A program made the translations under genes and the position numbers. A stretch of DNA of 64,000 bases from Clostridiaceae bacterium (GTDB lineage: Bacteria > Bacillota > Clostridia > DUPQ01), in the NCBI GenBank assembly GCA_012729955.1, contig JAAYBX010000006.1, positions 1 through 64,000 of the forward strand. The letters run 5' to 3'. Every line of letters starts with the position of its first letter. The stretch's first letter is position 1. Under the pieces are notes generated by a model. That model saw only the letters and a list, made by a program, of their open reading frames with translations. It was not told the origin of the DNA and did not search any database. Shown here in pieces: positions 1 through 9,519 of the stretch.

Positions 1-2
1 AA

Positions 3-506
3 TCATCTGTTGGCACTAGCGACACTTCCATCTCTCACCAAATAGTTTCGACTATAGAGCAGATAGAATTGCTTGAAAAGCAGACCGCTTCGCTAGACAG
101 CCTAATTATATCACAAGTATCGGATTTGGATTCCGTCCTGTTATCCGTACCAGGCATGAGCTATATCATCTGCGCCATGATACTGGGAGAGATAGGTGAT
201 ATCAAAAGATTCTCTGAACCCTGCAAGCTTCTTGCCTTTGCCGGGCTGGACCCTTCCGTTAACCAGTCAGGAAAGTTCAAAGCCAAAAGCACAAGGATGT
301 CCAAACGGGGATCTTATCTCTTACGCTACGCATTGGTGTTCGCTGCATGGAATGTATGCCGTAACAACAATACGTTTAATGCGTATTACGAGCTTAAGAG
401 GTCCCAGGGCCATGGCCATTACTCGGCATTAGGGCATGTGGCTCATAAGCTGGTAAGAGTGATTTTTAAGATGCTGAAAGACAATGTTGCTTTTAGCTTA
501 GACTAA
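3..506 (+). CDS. IS110-family transposase, 3' part (5' end outside window)
   Basis: The reading frame is open from the first bases of the window, so this is the downstream part of a longer gene. The visible 167 residues carry the C-terminal transposase domain of IS110/IS116/IS902 elements (Transposase_20): a VPGM segment, then GEIGDI.RF, LLAFAGLDP, a basic SGK.....MSKRGS segment and a C-terminal helix region. The catalytic N-terminal DEDD part would lie upstream and cannot be judged. A TTG at 69 would start only a 145-residue fragment and is unlikely to be the true start. Known IS110 elements recombine through a bridge RNA made from the element's noncoding end. No second copy of this element is visible in the window. 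It sits directly upstream of oriC, where rpmH normally lies in Firmicutes. Whether it is intact is unknown. Confidence 0.85.
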   Translation, partial: SSVGTSDTSISHQIVSTIEQIELLEKQTASLDSLIISQVSDLDSVLLSVPGMSYIICAMILGEIGDIKRFSEPCKLLAFAGLDPSVNQSGKFKAKSTRMSKRGSYLLRYALVFAAWNVCRNNNTFNAYYELKRSQGHGHYSALGHVAHKLVRVIFKMLKDNVAFSLD

Positions 507-949
507 ACACTATTCACATTTCAAGGTCCATCGGGTTTTCTTTGTCATGCCCTTTTTTTCTTACTTCTATACTTTCTATGAATCATCAATATCCGTTATT
601 TTTCTGTTGACTTTTCATAGTTGGTCTCCTTAGTTCAATTATGTATTCTGTATAAATATATTATACTGCCAATCTTAATTTGTAAAGAGTATGTCAGAAT
701 AATTTTGACACTTATCCACAGATTTTCTGTGGATAACTCGTTTTCTGTGGATAACTTTAAATACTTATATAAAATTATATAAATTTCTTATTTTTTCCTC
801 TTGTACTGTGCTTATATCTTTGATATATTATACTTCCCTGTTGATAACATAGTTTTTATCCACAGGCTACAAAAGATAAATCTGCTAAAAGTGGAAAATT
901 AGAAAAAAGCGGCTTTATCTTTTTTAATAATTAGGGGAAACTAACATTT
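507..949. other. oriC: oriC, upstream half: intergenic region with DnaA-box cluster
   Basis: This 443-base noncoding stretch between the transposase and dnaA holds four exact DnaA boxes (consensus TTATCCACA): 712-720 on the plus strand, 728-736 and 746-754 on the minus strand, and 856-864 on the plus strand. A one-mismatch box (TGTTGATAA) lies at 839-847. The stretch 755-835 between the box groups is very AT-rich. The first part (507-700) contains no gene that I can see and may include the end of the IS110 element, whose boundary I cannot fix because such elements lack clear inverted repeats. Box clusters on both sides of dnaA are the bipartite oriC arrangement known from Bacillus subtilis. 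Confidence 0.88.
801..829 (+). promoter_or_regulatory. Probable dnaA promoter
   Basis: TTGTAC at 801-806 and TATATT at 824-829 are separated by 17 bases, a good sigma-A-type match. The element lies between DnaA boxes, with the 839-847 and 856-864 boxes just downstream of the expected start of transcription. That position would allow DnaA to repress its own gene. Confidence 0.5.
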
Positions 950-2272
950 ATGACCGTACAGGAAATTTGGAACGATGCATTAGTAAATATTGAAAGTGTA
1001 ATGGGTGAACTCAACTTTAAAACATGGATTCTTCCGTTAGAACCTTACACAATAGACGGTGACAATTTTGTATTAATAACACAATCAGACTTTTCTAGAA
1101 ACTATCTGGCCAACTACAAACTACTCTTAAAGAATGCTCTTTCTGATGCTGCAGCTAAAGATCTAAGCCCTCTTTTTAAATTGAAAAACGAAGTAAGGGA
1201 ATATGAGGATAAAGGAAAACCTGAAGTATTCAAATCTAATTTTTACGCTGATTCGCAATTACTTGATAAATATGTTTTTTCGAACTTTATCACTGGTTCG
1301 TCAAATCAATTTGCAAGAGCTGCGGCAGAAGCTGTTGTTGACAATCCAGGAACTACATATAATCCTTTGTTCCTATACGGAGAAAGCGGAATAGGAAAGA
1401 CCCATCTTATGCATGCGATAGGTAATGCAATTGCCGATGAACACCCAGATAAGAAAATTCTATATGTTCAAAGCGAAACTTTTACAAATGAGATGATTTC
1501 TGCAATAAAAACTGCAAAAAGCAAGGAATTCCGAGAAAAATATAGAAATTTAGATGTTCTTTTAATTGATGATATTCAGTTTATTACCGGAAAAGAGGGC
1601 ACACAGGAAGAATTTTTCTATACATTTGAAAAACTTTATTCTTCTAACAAGCAAATAGTAATAACTTCAGATGTACCTCCAGAAAAAATGACAAGGCTTG
1701 AGGAAAGGCTAAAAACAAGATTTCAGCAGGGACTTATGGCAGATATGCAGACGCCGGATTACGAGACCAGGGTAGCAATCCTCGAGCAGAACTCATTGAA
1801 ATCTGAATATAATATTTCTAAAGATGTAATTGAGTTTATTGCGAAGAATATATCTTCTAACGTAAGAAATCTACAGGGAGCGTTAAACAAAACAGTAGCT
1901 CATGCAAGGGTGTTTGGTGAAGATATAACTATTGAACTTGCAAAAAAAGCCTTAAAGGATATGATTGACGAAACAAGTATAAATGATATAACGATACCAA
2001 GCATAATAGATGCTGTTGCCAAGTACTATAACATAACAACAAGAGACATAATTTCTCCGACCAGGAAAAGTAATATAGCTTTTCCAAGACAGATAGCCAT
2101 GTACATATGCAGAATAAAAACTTCTTTTTCGCTTCCTGTAATAGGTAAGTATTTTGCAGACAGGGATCATACAACAGTTTTGTATGCCTGCGATAAAGTT
2201 GCAGAAAAGATACGCACAGATAAAGATATCGAAAGAGATGTTAATGAATTGATAAATAAACTGACTTATTAA
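950..2272 (+). CDS. dnaA: Chromosomal replication initiator DnaA
   Basis: DnaA binds DnaA boxes at oriC, forms an ATP-dependent filament, opens the duplex and loads the replicative helicase. The 440-residue product has all domains. Domain I covers about residues 1-80 and is followed by a short linker. The AAA+ domain has Walker A GESGIGKT at 144-151 and Walker B LLIDDIQF near 200. The C-terminal helix-turn-helix domain has the DnaA signature DRDHTTVLYACDKV beginning near 404. The ATG at 950 follows an AGGGGA ribosome-binding sequence. Length is close to the 446 residues of the B. subtilis protein, with a slightly short domain II. The gene lies between the two halves of oriC. Confidence 0.98.
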   Translation: MTVQEIWNDALVNIESVMGELNFKTWILPLEPYTIDGDNFVLITQSDFSRNYLANYKLLLKNALSDAAAKDLSPLFKLKNEVREYEDKGKPEVFKSNFYADSQLLDKYVFSNFITGSSNQFARAAAEAVVDNPGTTYNPLFLYGESGIGKTHLMHAIGNAIADEHPDKKILYVQSETFTNEMISAIKTAKSKEFREKYRNLDVLLIDDIQFITGKEGTQEEFFYTFEKLYSSNKQIVITSDVPPEKMTRLEERLKTRFQQGLMADMQTPDYETRVAILEQNSLKSEYNISKDVIEFIAKNISSNVRNLQGALNKTVAHARVFGEDITIELAKKALKDMIDETSINDITIPSIIDAVAKYYNITTRDIISPTRKSNIAFPRQIAMYICRIKTSFSLPVIGKYFADRDHTTVLYACDKVAEKIRTDKDIERDVNELINKLTY

Positions 2273-2346
2273 CAGTATCCTGTGGAAATGTTAATAACTT
2301 TCTGTGGAATAATGTATAATGTTAATATGAACGAGATTTTATATTT

Positions 2347-2440
2347 TTATTCACAAAAGTTATCAACAGCAAAAAGAACGGTAAACACGGCAGAATTTAC
2401 GATATAAACAATATCCACAAGACCTACTACTACTGCTGAT
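2347..2440. other. oriC: oriC, downstream half: DnaA boxes and candidate DnaA-trio
   Basis: Between dnaA and dnaN lie three DnaA-box-like sites in the same orientation: TTATTCACA (2347-2355), TTATCAACA (2360-2368) and ATATCCACA (2411-2419). Four bases after the last box comes CTACTACTACTGCTGATAG, starting at 2424: five trinucleotides, CTA CTA CTA CTG CTG. A box followed by a short spacer and a run of trinucleotides is the layout of the B. subtilis basal unwinding system, in which the DnaA-trio guides DnaA onto one strand and is followed by the unwinding region. The AT-rich stretch after 2440 would be the unwinding site. Functional assignment is inference from layout. Confidence 0.75.
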
Positions 2441-2470
2441 AGATAAGTAAATAAAGAAAAGAGGTAAAAA

Positions 2471-3571
2471 ATGAATTTCATATGTACAAGAAAAAAATTA
2501 CAGGAAGCTGTTAACAGCGTATCAAAAGCTATTTCAAATAATCCGATAATGCCTGTATTAGGGAATATATATATTAAAGTTAAAGATTCTCAGATAATTT
2601 TTAGGGGTTATGATCTTGAAATTGGAATAGAGCATGTTGAAGATGCAGAAGTAAAAGAAGAAGGGGAAGTATTAGTTAATTCAAGACTTTTTTCTGATAT
2701 AGTTAGAAGTCTTGGAGAAGAGGAAGTAGAAATATTCACAGAAGAAAATAAGCTGGTTATTATTTCTGGAAATGCAATATTTAATATCAGATGGCTGGAT
2801 ACAGCTGCCTTTCCAAAGTTACCTGATGTTGAAAAAGATAATAAGGTTACAATAAAAACCGAATATCTTAAAAATATGATAAGAAACACAATATTTTCCG
2901 TAAGTACAAATGAACAAAGATTAATTTTAACAGGAGCTCTGTTTGAAAGTGAAGAAAACTGTTTTAAGATGATTACACTAGACAGCTTTAGAATGAGTAT
3001 AAGAAAAGAGTATATTTTAGGTAATGAGGAATTGTTTAAATTCGTTATACCAGGTAAAACATTAAATGAACTGTTGAAATTAATAACAAACGATGATGAA
3101 GAAATACGAATTTATTATGAATCAACACAGGTTATGTTTGAATTTGGCAATTGTAAGTTTATTTCAAAATTATTACAAGGGGATTATTTTAATTATAAAG
3201 CTATTATTCCAAAAGAATTTATTACAAAAATTGAAGTAAATGTTAATGAATTCAGGGAGATTATTGAAAGAAACATGCTGGTATCAGACGATGGCAGAAA
3301 AGCTCCTTTGATATTGGAAATAAATGAAAATATATTGACAGCAAATACACAAGGAGAAGCAGGTAATGTAACAGAAACCCTCTATATTAAGAAAGAAGGA
3401 AAAGATATGAGGATTGGCTTTAATGCAAAATACCTGCTTGATGCGATAAAATCAATAAATGAAGAAAAAGTTAGAATATCCTTTATGGGAGAAACTAACG
3501 CATGTATTCTTACTCCTCAAAACAGTGACGAATTCCTTTATCTTATTCTTCCTGTACGTATAGCATCATGA
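2471..3571 (+). CDS. dnaN: DNA polymerase III sliding clamp, beta subunit
   Basis: The product is the ring-shaped processivity clamp that tethers DNA polymerase III and recruits mismatch-repair and Hda/YabA-type factors. The 366-residue protein shows the three-repeat clamp pattern, opening with MNFICTRKKLQEAVNSVSKA and ending with the conserved C-terminal YLILPVRI motif. Length fits the family (about 366-378). The ATG at 2471 follows a GAGGTAA ribosome-binding site. A TATAAT at 2315-2320 could be the -10 of a separate dnaN promoter, but its -35 is poor. recF begins seven bases after the stop. The small S4-domain gene (yaaA) usually found between dnaN and recF in Firmicutes is absent. Confidence 0.97.
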   Translation: MNFICTRKKLQEAVNSVSKAISNNPIMPVLGNIYIKVKDSQIIFRGYDLEIGIEHVEDAEVKEEGEVLVNSRLFSDIVRSLGEEEVEIFTEENKLVIISGNAIFNIRWLDTAAFPKLPDVEKDNKVTIKTEYLKNMIRNTIFSVSTNEQRLILTGALFESEENCFKMITLDSFRMSIRKEYILGNEELFKFVIPGKTLNELLKLITNDDEEIRIYYESTQVMFEFGNCKFISKLLQGDYFNYKAIIPKEFITKIEVNVNEFREIIERNMLVSDDGRKAPLILEINENILTANTQGEAGNVTETLYIKKEGKDMRIGFNAKYLLDAIKSINEEKVRISFMGETNACILTPQNSDEFLYLILPVRIAS

Positions 3572-3578
3572 TACATTA

Positions 3579-4685
3579 ATGTTAATTGAAAATATTATAC
3601 TTAAGAATTTTAGAAATTACGAGTATCAGGAAATATCCCCAAAAAAAGGGATTAATATAATTTATGGAAGAAATGCTCAGGGAAAGACAAATATCCTTGA
3701 GTCTATTTTTCTGTCTTCAACAGCAAGATCACATAGAACAAATAAGGATACTGACCTCATTAGAAATTTACAACAGGGCTATTTTATAAAAATAGAAGGA
3801 AAGAGAGATGAAGAGCCTTTTTCTATAGATATAAACTGTACAAAAATAACATCAAGGTCAAATAAACGAATTATAAAAGTAAATGATATCTCTCTAACCA
3901 GAACAGGGCAGCTTATGGGGGTACTTAACAGCGTTATGTTTTCACCAGAAGACCTTACAGTGATAAAGGAAGGACCAAGTGAAAGAAGAAGATTTCTTGA
4001 TATATTGATAAGTCAGATAAATCCTTCATATTTTTATGCTTTACAGGAATATTTTAAGATAATAAAGCAAAAAAATGCTCTTCTTAAAAGTGTATATGAG
4101 GGAGGAAAAAACAGGGATCTTATTGAAATATACAACTTAAAGCAGGCAAAAACAGGATCAAAGATAATAAAAGAAAGAAAAATCTTTATCGAACAGATAA
4201 ATATGAAATCAAAACAGAACCACTATGATATAACAAAAGGTATAGAAAATCTGGATATAAGATATGACTGTGATATACCTGATTATTCAGGAGATGAAAA
4301 TGATTTCTATAAAGCAATAGATAAAATAAAAGACAAAGAAATAAGGGTACAAAGTTCAATATTAGGACCTCATCGTGACGATATAGAGATATTATTAGAT
4401 GGAATGAATATAAGAGATTATGGATCCCAGGGCCAGCAAAGGACTGCGATATTGTCTTTGAAGTTTGCTGAAATGCAGATTATCAAAGAGAAAACAGGAA
4501 AAAAACCAGTTCTTCTGCTTGATGATGCATTAAGCGAACTTGATTTATTAAGGAAAAGGACTTTATTAGATAAAATTGATACAAATCAGACATTCATAAC
4601 ATGTACAGAAAAAAGAAAGTATATGACTTTGGATGATAATATAAGTTTTTACTTTGTAAATAAGGGCACAGTTAAAAGCATATAG
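3579..4685 (+). CDS. recF: DNA replication and repair protein RecF
   Basis: RecF is an SMC-like ATPase that helps load RecA at gapped DNA. The 368-residue protein has Walker A GRNAQGKTN near residue 30, the family signature LLLDDALSEL (Walker B and D-loop) near 312, and an SQGQQRT ABC-signature sequence just before it. No ribosome-binding site precedes the ATG at 3579, and the dnaN stop is only seven bases upstream, so translation is probably coupled to dnaN. Length is typical (about 360-375). The gene follows dnaN as in most Firmicutes. Confidence 0.96.
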   Translation: MLIENIILKNFRNYEYQEISPKKGINIIYGRNAQGKTNILESIFLSSTARSHRTNKDTDLIRNLQQGYFIKIEGKRDEEPFSIDINCTKITSRSNKRIIKVNDISLTRTGQLMGVLNSVMFSPEDLTVIKEGPSERRRFLDILISQINPSYFYALQEYFKIIKQKNALLKSVYEGGKNRDLIEIYNLKQAKTGSKIIKERKIFIEQINMKSKQNHYDITKGIENLDIRYDCDIPDYSGDENDFYKAIDKIKDKEIRVQSSILGPHRDDIEILLDGMNIRDYGSQGQQRTAILSLKFAEMQIIKEKTGKKPVLLLDDALSELDLLRKRTLLDKIDTNQTFITCTEKRKYMTLDDNISFYFVNKGTVKSI

Positions 4686-4737
4686 AAAAAATCCCGTAAA
4701 AATGCTATAATTAATAGAAGAGTAAAGAGAGGATTTT

Positions 4738-5007
4738 ATGTATTTACACATAGGAGATGATTTGGTTGTACGTGAAAAGGATATAATCGGAATATTTGAT
4801 TTCGAGACATCGACACTTTCTAAACATACAAAAAAATATCTTCAGGATAAAGAAAAAAAACATATGACGTTAGCCGTAAGCGACCAGCTGCCAAAAGCCT
4901 TCGTTGTTGTTCAAAAAAACAAAGAACATGGTTCTAAAGTGTTTTTTACATTAGTATCTTCTTTAACATTGAAAAAAAGAGCTGAGAATAATAAATTAAC
5001 GGAGTAA
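4738..5007 (+). CDS. remB: RemB-type regulator (DUF370)
   Basis: This 89-residue protein begins MYLHIGDDLVV and continues with IIGIFDFET, the hallmark of the DUF370/RemA-RemB family. B. subtilis YaaB/RemB sits at the same place between recF and gyrB. Relatives are DNA-binding regulators of extracellular-matrix genes, but the function of RemB itself is only partly known, so a regulatory role here is inferred. The ATG at 4738 follows GAGAGGA. gyrB starts four bases after the stop, so the two are probably co-transcribed. A link to the exopolysaccharide locus at 22-32 kb is possible but not shown by the sequence. Confidence 0.9.
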   Translation: MYLHIGDDLVVREKDIIGIFDFETSTLSKHTKKYLQDKEKKHMTLAVSDQLPKAFVVVQKNKEHGSKVFFTLVSSLTLKKRAENNKLTE

Positions 5008-6954
<1,947 letters not shown>

Positions 6955-6970
6955 TGTTTCACGTGAAACA
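6955..6970. other. parS: parS centromere site 1
   Basis: TGTTTCACGTGAAACA is a perfect 16-base palindrome identical to the consensus Spo0J/ParB-binding site. It starts at the base following the gyrB TAA. ParB nucleates here, spreads and recruits condensin, and the ParA ATPase next door acts on the complex. It lies 15 bases upstream of the parA start, so ParB could also influence parA expression. Confidence 0.97.
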
Positions 6971-6985
6971 TATGATGAGGTCGAT

Positions 6986-7759
6986 ATGGGAAAAGTAATG
7001 GCCATTGCCAATCAAAAGGGCGGAGTAGGCAAGACAACTACATCTATAAATTTAAGTGCAAGTCTTGCACATATTGGGAAAAAGACGCTTCTTATTGATA
7101 ATGATCCGCAGGGTAATGCGACAAGCGGACTTGGAGTAGATAAATGGACCGTGGAAAAATCTGTCTATGATACATTAATAAACGATATTGATATAAAAGA
7201 CACTATACTTCCTACAATGATGGATAACTTATTCATATGTCCTTCGAATATACAATTAGCAGGAGCAGAAATAGAACTGGTAAGCCAGATGATGCGCGAA
7301 AACAGATTAAAGAATGCTATTGAGACAATAAAAAAAGATTATGATTACATAGTAATAGACTGTCCTCCTTCATTGGGTCTGCTTACTCTGAACTCACTAA
7401 CTGCAGCAGATACAATCTTAGTTCCTATACAATGCGAATATTATGCTCTTGAGGGTTTAAAACAGCTAATGAAGACGGTTTCTTTGGTTCAAAAGCATTT
7501 AAATCCTTCATTAAAAGTTGAAGGCGTTGTTATGACTATGTATGACTCAAGAACAAATCTTTCATTTCAGGTAGTAGAGAGCGTAAGGGAACACTTTTCT
7601 GACAGGGTATATAGAACGATAATACCACGAAATGTAAGGCTCAGTGAGGCACCAAGCCATGGAGTTCCAATCATTCTATATGATAAGGACTCAAGAGGAG
7701 CGATAAGTTATTTAGAATTAGCAGAAGAAGTTATACAGTGCGGAGGAAGAAATGGCTAA
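6986..7759 (+). CDS. parA: Chromosome-partitioning ATPase ParA/Soj
   Basis: ParA/Soj is a Walker-type ATPase that dimerises on DNA and moves ParB-parS complexes; in B. subtilis Soj also regulates DnaA. The 257-residue protein has the deviant Walker A motif KGGVGKTTT at about residues 11-19, IDNDPQGNATSGLG and the switch motif VIDCPPSLG. The short N-terminus, with no extra helix-turn-helix domain, marks it as chromosomal Soj type rather than plasmid ParA. The ATG at 6986 follows GAGGT. The 3' end overlaps parB by eight bases, so the pair is translationally coupled. Confidence 0.96.
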   Translation: MGKVMAIANQKGGVGKTTTSINLSASLAHIGKKTLLIDNDPQGNATSGLGVDKWTVEKSVYDTLINDIDIKDTILPTMMDNLFICPSNIQLAGAEIELVSQMMRENRLKNAIETIKKDYDYIVIDCPPSLGLLTLNSLTAADTILVPIQCEYYALEGLKQLMKTVSLVQKHLNPSLKVEGVVMTMYDSRTNLSFQVVESVREHFSDRVYRTIIPRNVRLSEAPSHGVPIILYDKDSRGAISYLELAEEVIQCGGRNG

Positions 7760-8585
7760 ATATGGTTTAGGTAAGGGACTTGGCGCTCTTTTGAATATTG
7801 AGGAAGAAAACAATAAGAATCAGCTCATAGAGATGGATATAGACAAAATACAGAGAGATTCCAGGCAGCCACGTAAAGAATTTTCAAAAGAAGAATTGGA
7901 TGAACTTGCTGAATCAATACGTGAAAAGGGTATTATCCAGCCAATACTTGTTAGAAAAACAGGTGAAACATATACGATAGTTGCAGGAGAAAGAAGATTT
8001 CGAGCTGCAAAGCAAGAAAAATTCAAAACAGTTCCTGTAATTGTTAAGGAATTTACTGAAAAAGAAGTTTTAGAGATATCCTTAATTGAGAATATCCAAA
8101 GGAAAGATTTGAATCCCATTGAACAAGCCGAAGGATATAAGAGGCTATGTGACGAATTTGGAGCAACTCAGGAGCAGATTGCAAAAAGTCTTGGTAAAAG
8201 CCGTCCTGTTGTAACAAACAAATTAAGACTCTTAACTTTAGATGAAATAATACTAAGTTATTTAAGAAGGGGAAAGCTTTCTGAAGGTCATGCCAGGCTG
8301 TTGCTTTCTGTTCATGAAGATATAAGAGACGATTTGGCTCAGGAAGCAGCTGAAAAAGAACTAAGTGTAAGAGAACTTGAGAAGCTTATTAAAAAATCTG
8401 AGAAAATCCATAAAAAAGAAGAACAGATAGAAAATGACGAGGAGTTTACAAAAGTTGAGAATAAGCTTCAAAAGAAGCTCGCAACGAAGGTATCGATAAC
8501 AAGAAGTATTAAGAAAGGAAAAATAACGATTGAATATTATTCGCTTGAGGGATTAAACAGGATTATAGATATATTAAGCAAATAA
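7752..8585 (+). CDS. parB: Chromosome-partitioning protein ParB/Spo0J
   Basis: ParB/Spo0J is a CTP-dependent clamp that loads at parS. The 277-residue protein shows the N-terminal nuclease-like domain with the GERRFRAAK motif near residue 80. A helix-turn-helix follows (TQEQIAKSLGKSRPVVTNKL), and a C-terminal dimerisation domain ends the protein. The opening KYGLGKGLGALL is the usual ParA-interacting peptide of Spo0J. The ATG lies inside the end of parA. A perfect parS abuts the stop codon. Unlike many Firmicutes, parAB here directly follows gyrB instead of rsmG. Confidence 0.96.
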   Translation: MAKYGLGKGLGALLNIEEENNKNQLIEMDIDKIQRDSRQPRKEFSKEELDELAESIREKGIIQPILVRKTGETYTIVAGERRFRAAKQEKFKTVPVIVKEFTEKEVLEISLIENIQRKDLNPIEQAEGYKRLCDEFGATQEQIAKSLGKSRPVVTNKLRLLTLDEIILSYLRRGKLSEGHARLLLSVHEDIRDDLAQEAAEKELSVRELEKLIKKSEKIHKKEEQIENDEEFTKVENKLQKKLATKVSITRSIKKGKITIEYYSLEGLNRIIDILSK

Positions 8586-8601
8586 TGTTTCACGTGAAAC
8601 A
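8586..8601. other. parS: parS centromere site 2
   Basis: This is a second perfect copy of TGTTTCACGTGAAACA. It starts on the base after the parB TAA and ends five bases before the ATG of the next gene. It occupies the place where that gene's ribosome-binding site should be. Both parS sites in the window thus sit flush against stop codons and bracket parAB. Confidence 0.97.
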
Positions 8602-8606
8602 TACTA

Positions 8607-9095
8607 ATGGAATATGTATATTATGCTTTAATAAGCTTAGGAGTATCACTGGTAGTATCATCAGTTATGATTCTTGTTTTTCTTGGAAAAAAGAAAAAAA
8701 GAAGAGAATTGAAAAAGGAGATATCTATTGATGATATAAAGACATACGAAGATATGTTATATCAGATGAACAGGATACATAAGAATACGCAGGAAAATGA
8801 ACGAAAGATCAGATATTTAAGCAGTCATTGTGACAAATTAGACGATATTACTGCAGCTTCATTTAAGAATATAGGATTAGTAAGATATAAATATTCTGAT
8901 GACGCAGGCGGGAATCTAAGTTTTTCACTTGCTTTGATGGATGATAAGCAGAATGGTATAGTATTTACAAATATTTCATTAATAGATAGCAATTCTTTAT
9001 ATGTAAGAAGAATAACAAACGGAGTATCAGATGTTCTTCTTATGGAAGAAGAAAAAGAGGCTATAAAAAAAGCAAATGAAAATCTATTAAATTAA
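8607..9095 (+). CDS. DUF4446 family membrane protein
   Basis: This 162-residue protein has one N-terminal transmembrane segment (about residues 5-27), a lysine-rich stretch, a probable coiled coil with YLSSHCDKLDD, and a compact C-terminal domain with FSLALMDDKQNGIVFTNI. That is the pattern of DUF4446 proteins, which sit after parB in many Clostridia and Bacilli. The function is unknown; position suggests a link to origin segregation or envelope attachment (inference). The ATG at 8607 has no ribosome-binding site because parS occupies the space, so it probably depends on coupling to parB. I see no better start downstream. Confidence 0.85.
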   Translation: MEYVYYALISLGVSLVVSSVMILVFLGKKKKRRELKKEISIDDIKTYEDMLYQMNRIHKNTQENERKIRYLSSHCDKLDDITAASFKNIGLVRYKYSDDAGGNLSFSLALMDDKQNGIVFTNISLIDSNSLYVRRITNGVSDVLLMEEEKEAIKKANENLLN

Positions 9096-9100
9096 CAATA

Positions 9101-9150
9101 TGTGTCAAATAAAAAAGGCTATTGACACAATTATCTAACTTTGGTATATT
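9101..9150 (+). promoter_or_regulatory. Promoter of the serine tRNA pair, with inverted repeat over the -35
   Basis: TTGACA (9122-9127) and TATATT (9145-9150) are separated by 17 bases, a near-consensus promoter about 40 bases before the first tRNA. The -35 lies within the right arm of a perfect 8-base inverted repeat, TGTGTCAA (9101-9108) and TTGACACA (9122-9129). No T-run follows the repeat, so it does not look like a terminator for the preceding gene. Confidence 0.8.
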
Positions 9151-9191
9151 CATTAGGCGCGTTTATTGCGTGGACCTTGAATAATAAATAT

Positions 9192-9282
9192 GGAGAGATG
9201 GTCGAGTTGGTTTAAGGCACCGGTCTTGAAAACCGGCGTAGGGGCAACCCTACCTAGGGTTCGAATCCCTATCTCTCCGCCA
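9192..9282 (+). tRNA. tRNA-Ser (anticodon TGA)
   Basis: The sequence folds as a class II tRNA. The acceptor stem pairs GGAGAGA with TCTCTCC, the anticodon loop contains TTGAA giving anticodon TGA, there is a long variable arm (GTAGGGGCAACCCTAC), and the T loop has GGTTCGAATCC. The discriminator is G and the 3' CCA is encoded. It reads UCN serine codons. Confidence 0.97.
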
Positions 9283-9285
9283 AAT

Positions 9286-9377
9286 GGAGAAGTACCCAAG
9301 TAGGCTCAAGGGGGCGGTTTGCTAAATCGTTAGTAGGGGTAACTCTAGCATGGGTTCGAATCCCATCTTCTCCGCCA
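9286..9377 (+). tRNA. tRNA-Ser (anticodon GCT)
   Basis: A second class II serine tRNA begins three bases after the first ends. The acceptor stem pairs GGAGAAG with CTTCTCC, the anticodon loop reads TTGCTAA (anticodon GCT, for AGC/AGU codons), and a long variable arm and GGTTCGAATCC T loop follow. CCA is encoded. The two tRNAs share one promoter and one terminator. Confidence 0.97.
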
Positions 9378-9378
9378 G

Positions 9379-9405
9379 AAAACAGCTTGTATATGAGCTG
9401 TTTTT
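9379..9405 (+). terminator. Terminator of the tRNA-Ser pair
   Basis: A nine-base stem, AAAACAGCT at 9379-9387 with AGCTGTTTT at 9396-9404, closes an eight-base loop and runs straight into T residues. It begins two bases after the encoded CCA of the second tRNA. Confidence 0.9.
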
Positions 9406-9519
9406 CTATTATTGATTATTATATATAAAATATCATTTGTTAAAGATAGTCTTGATATGTTAACATTATTACATAAGCAGTATTTTGTACTAATAAAATT
9501 GATAAGAAGCGGGGTAATT

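Noticed and set aside
705-736. TTGACA at 705-710 as the dnaA promoter
   Set aside because: No -10 hexamer lies at the right distance, and the downstream bases are DnaA boxes. The pair at 801-829 fits better.
9412-9519. A longer N-terminus for the first CrtI-like gene starting at TTG 9412
   Set aside because: It begins only a few bases after the tRNA terminator, lacks a ribosome-binding site, and places 36 unrelated residues before the conserved Rossmann start. The ATG at 9520 has GGGG upstream.
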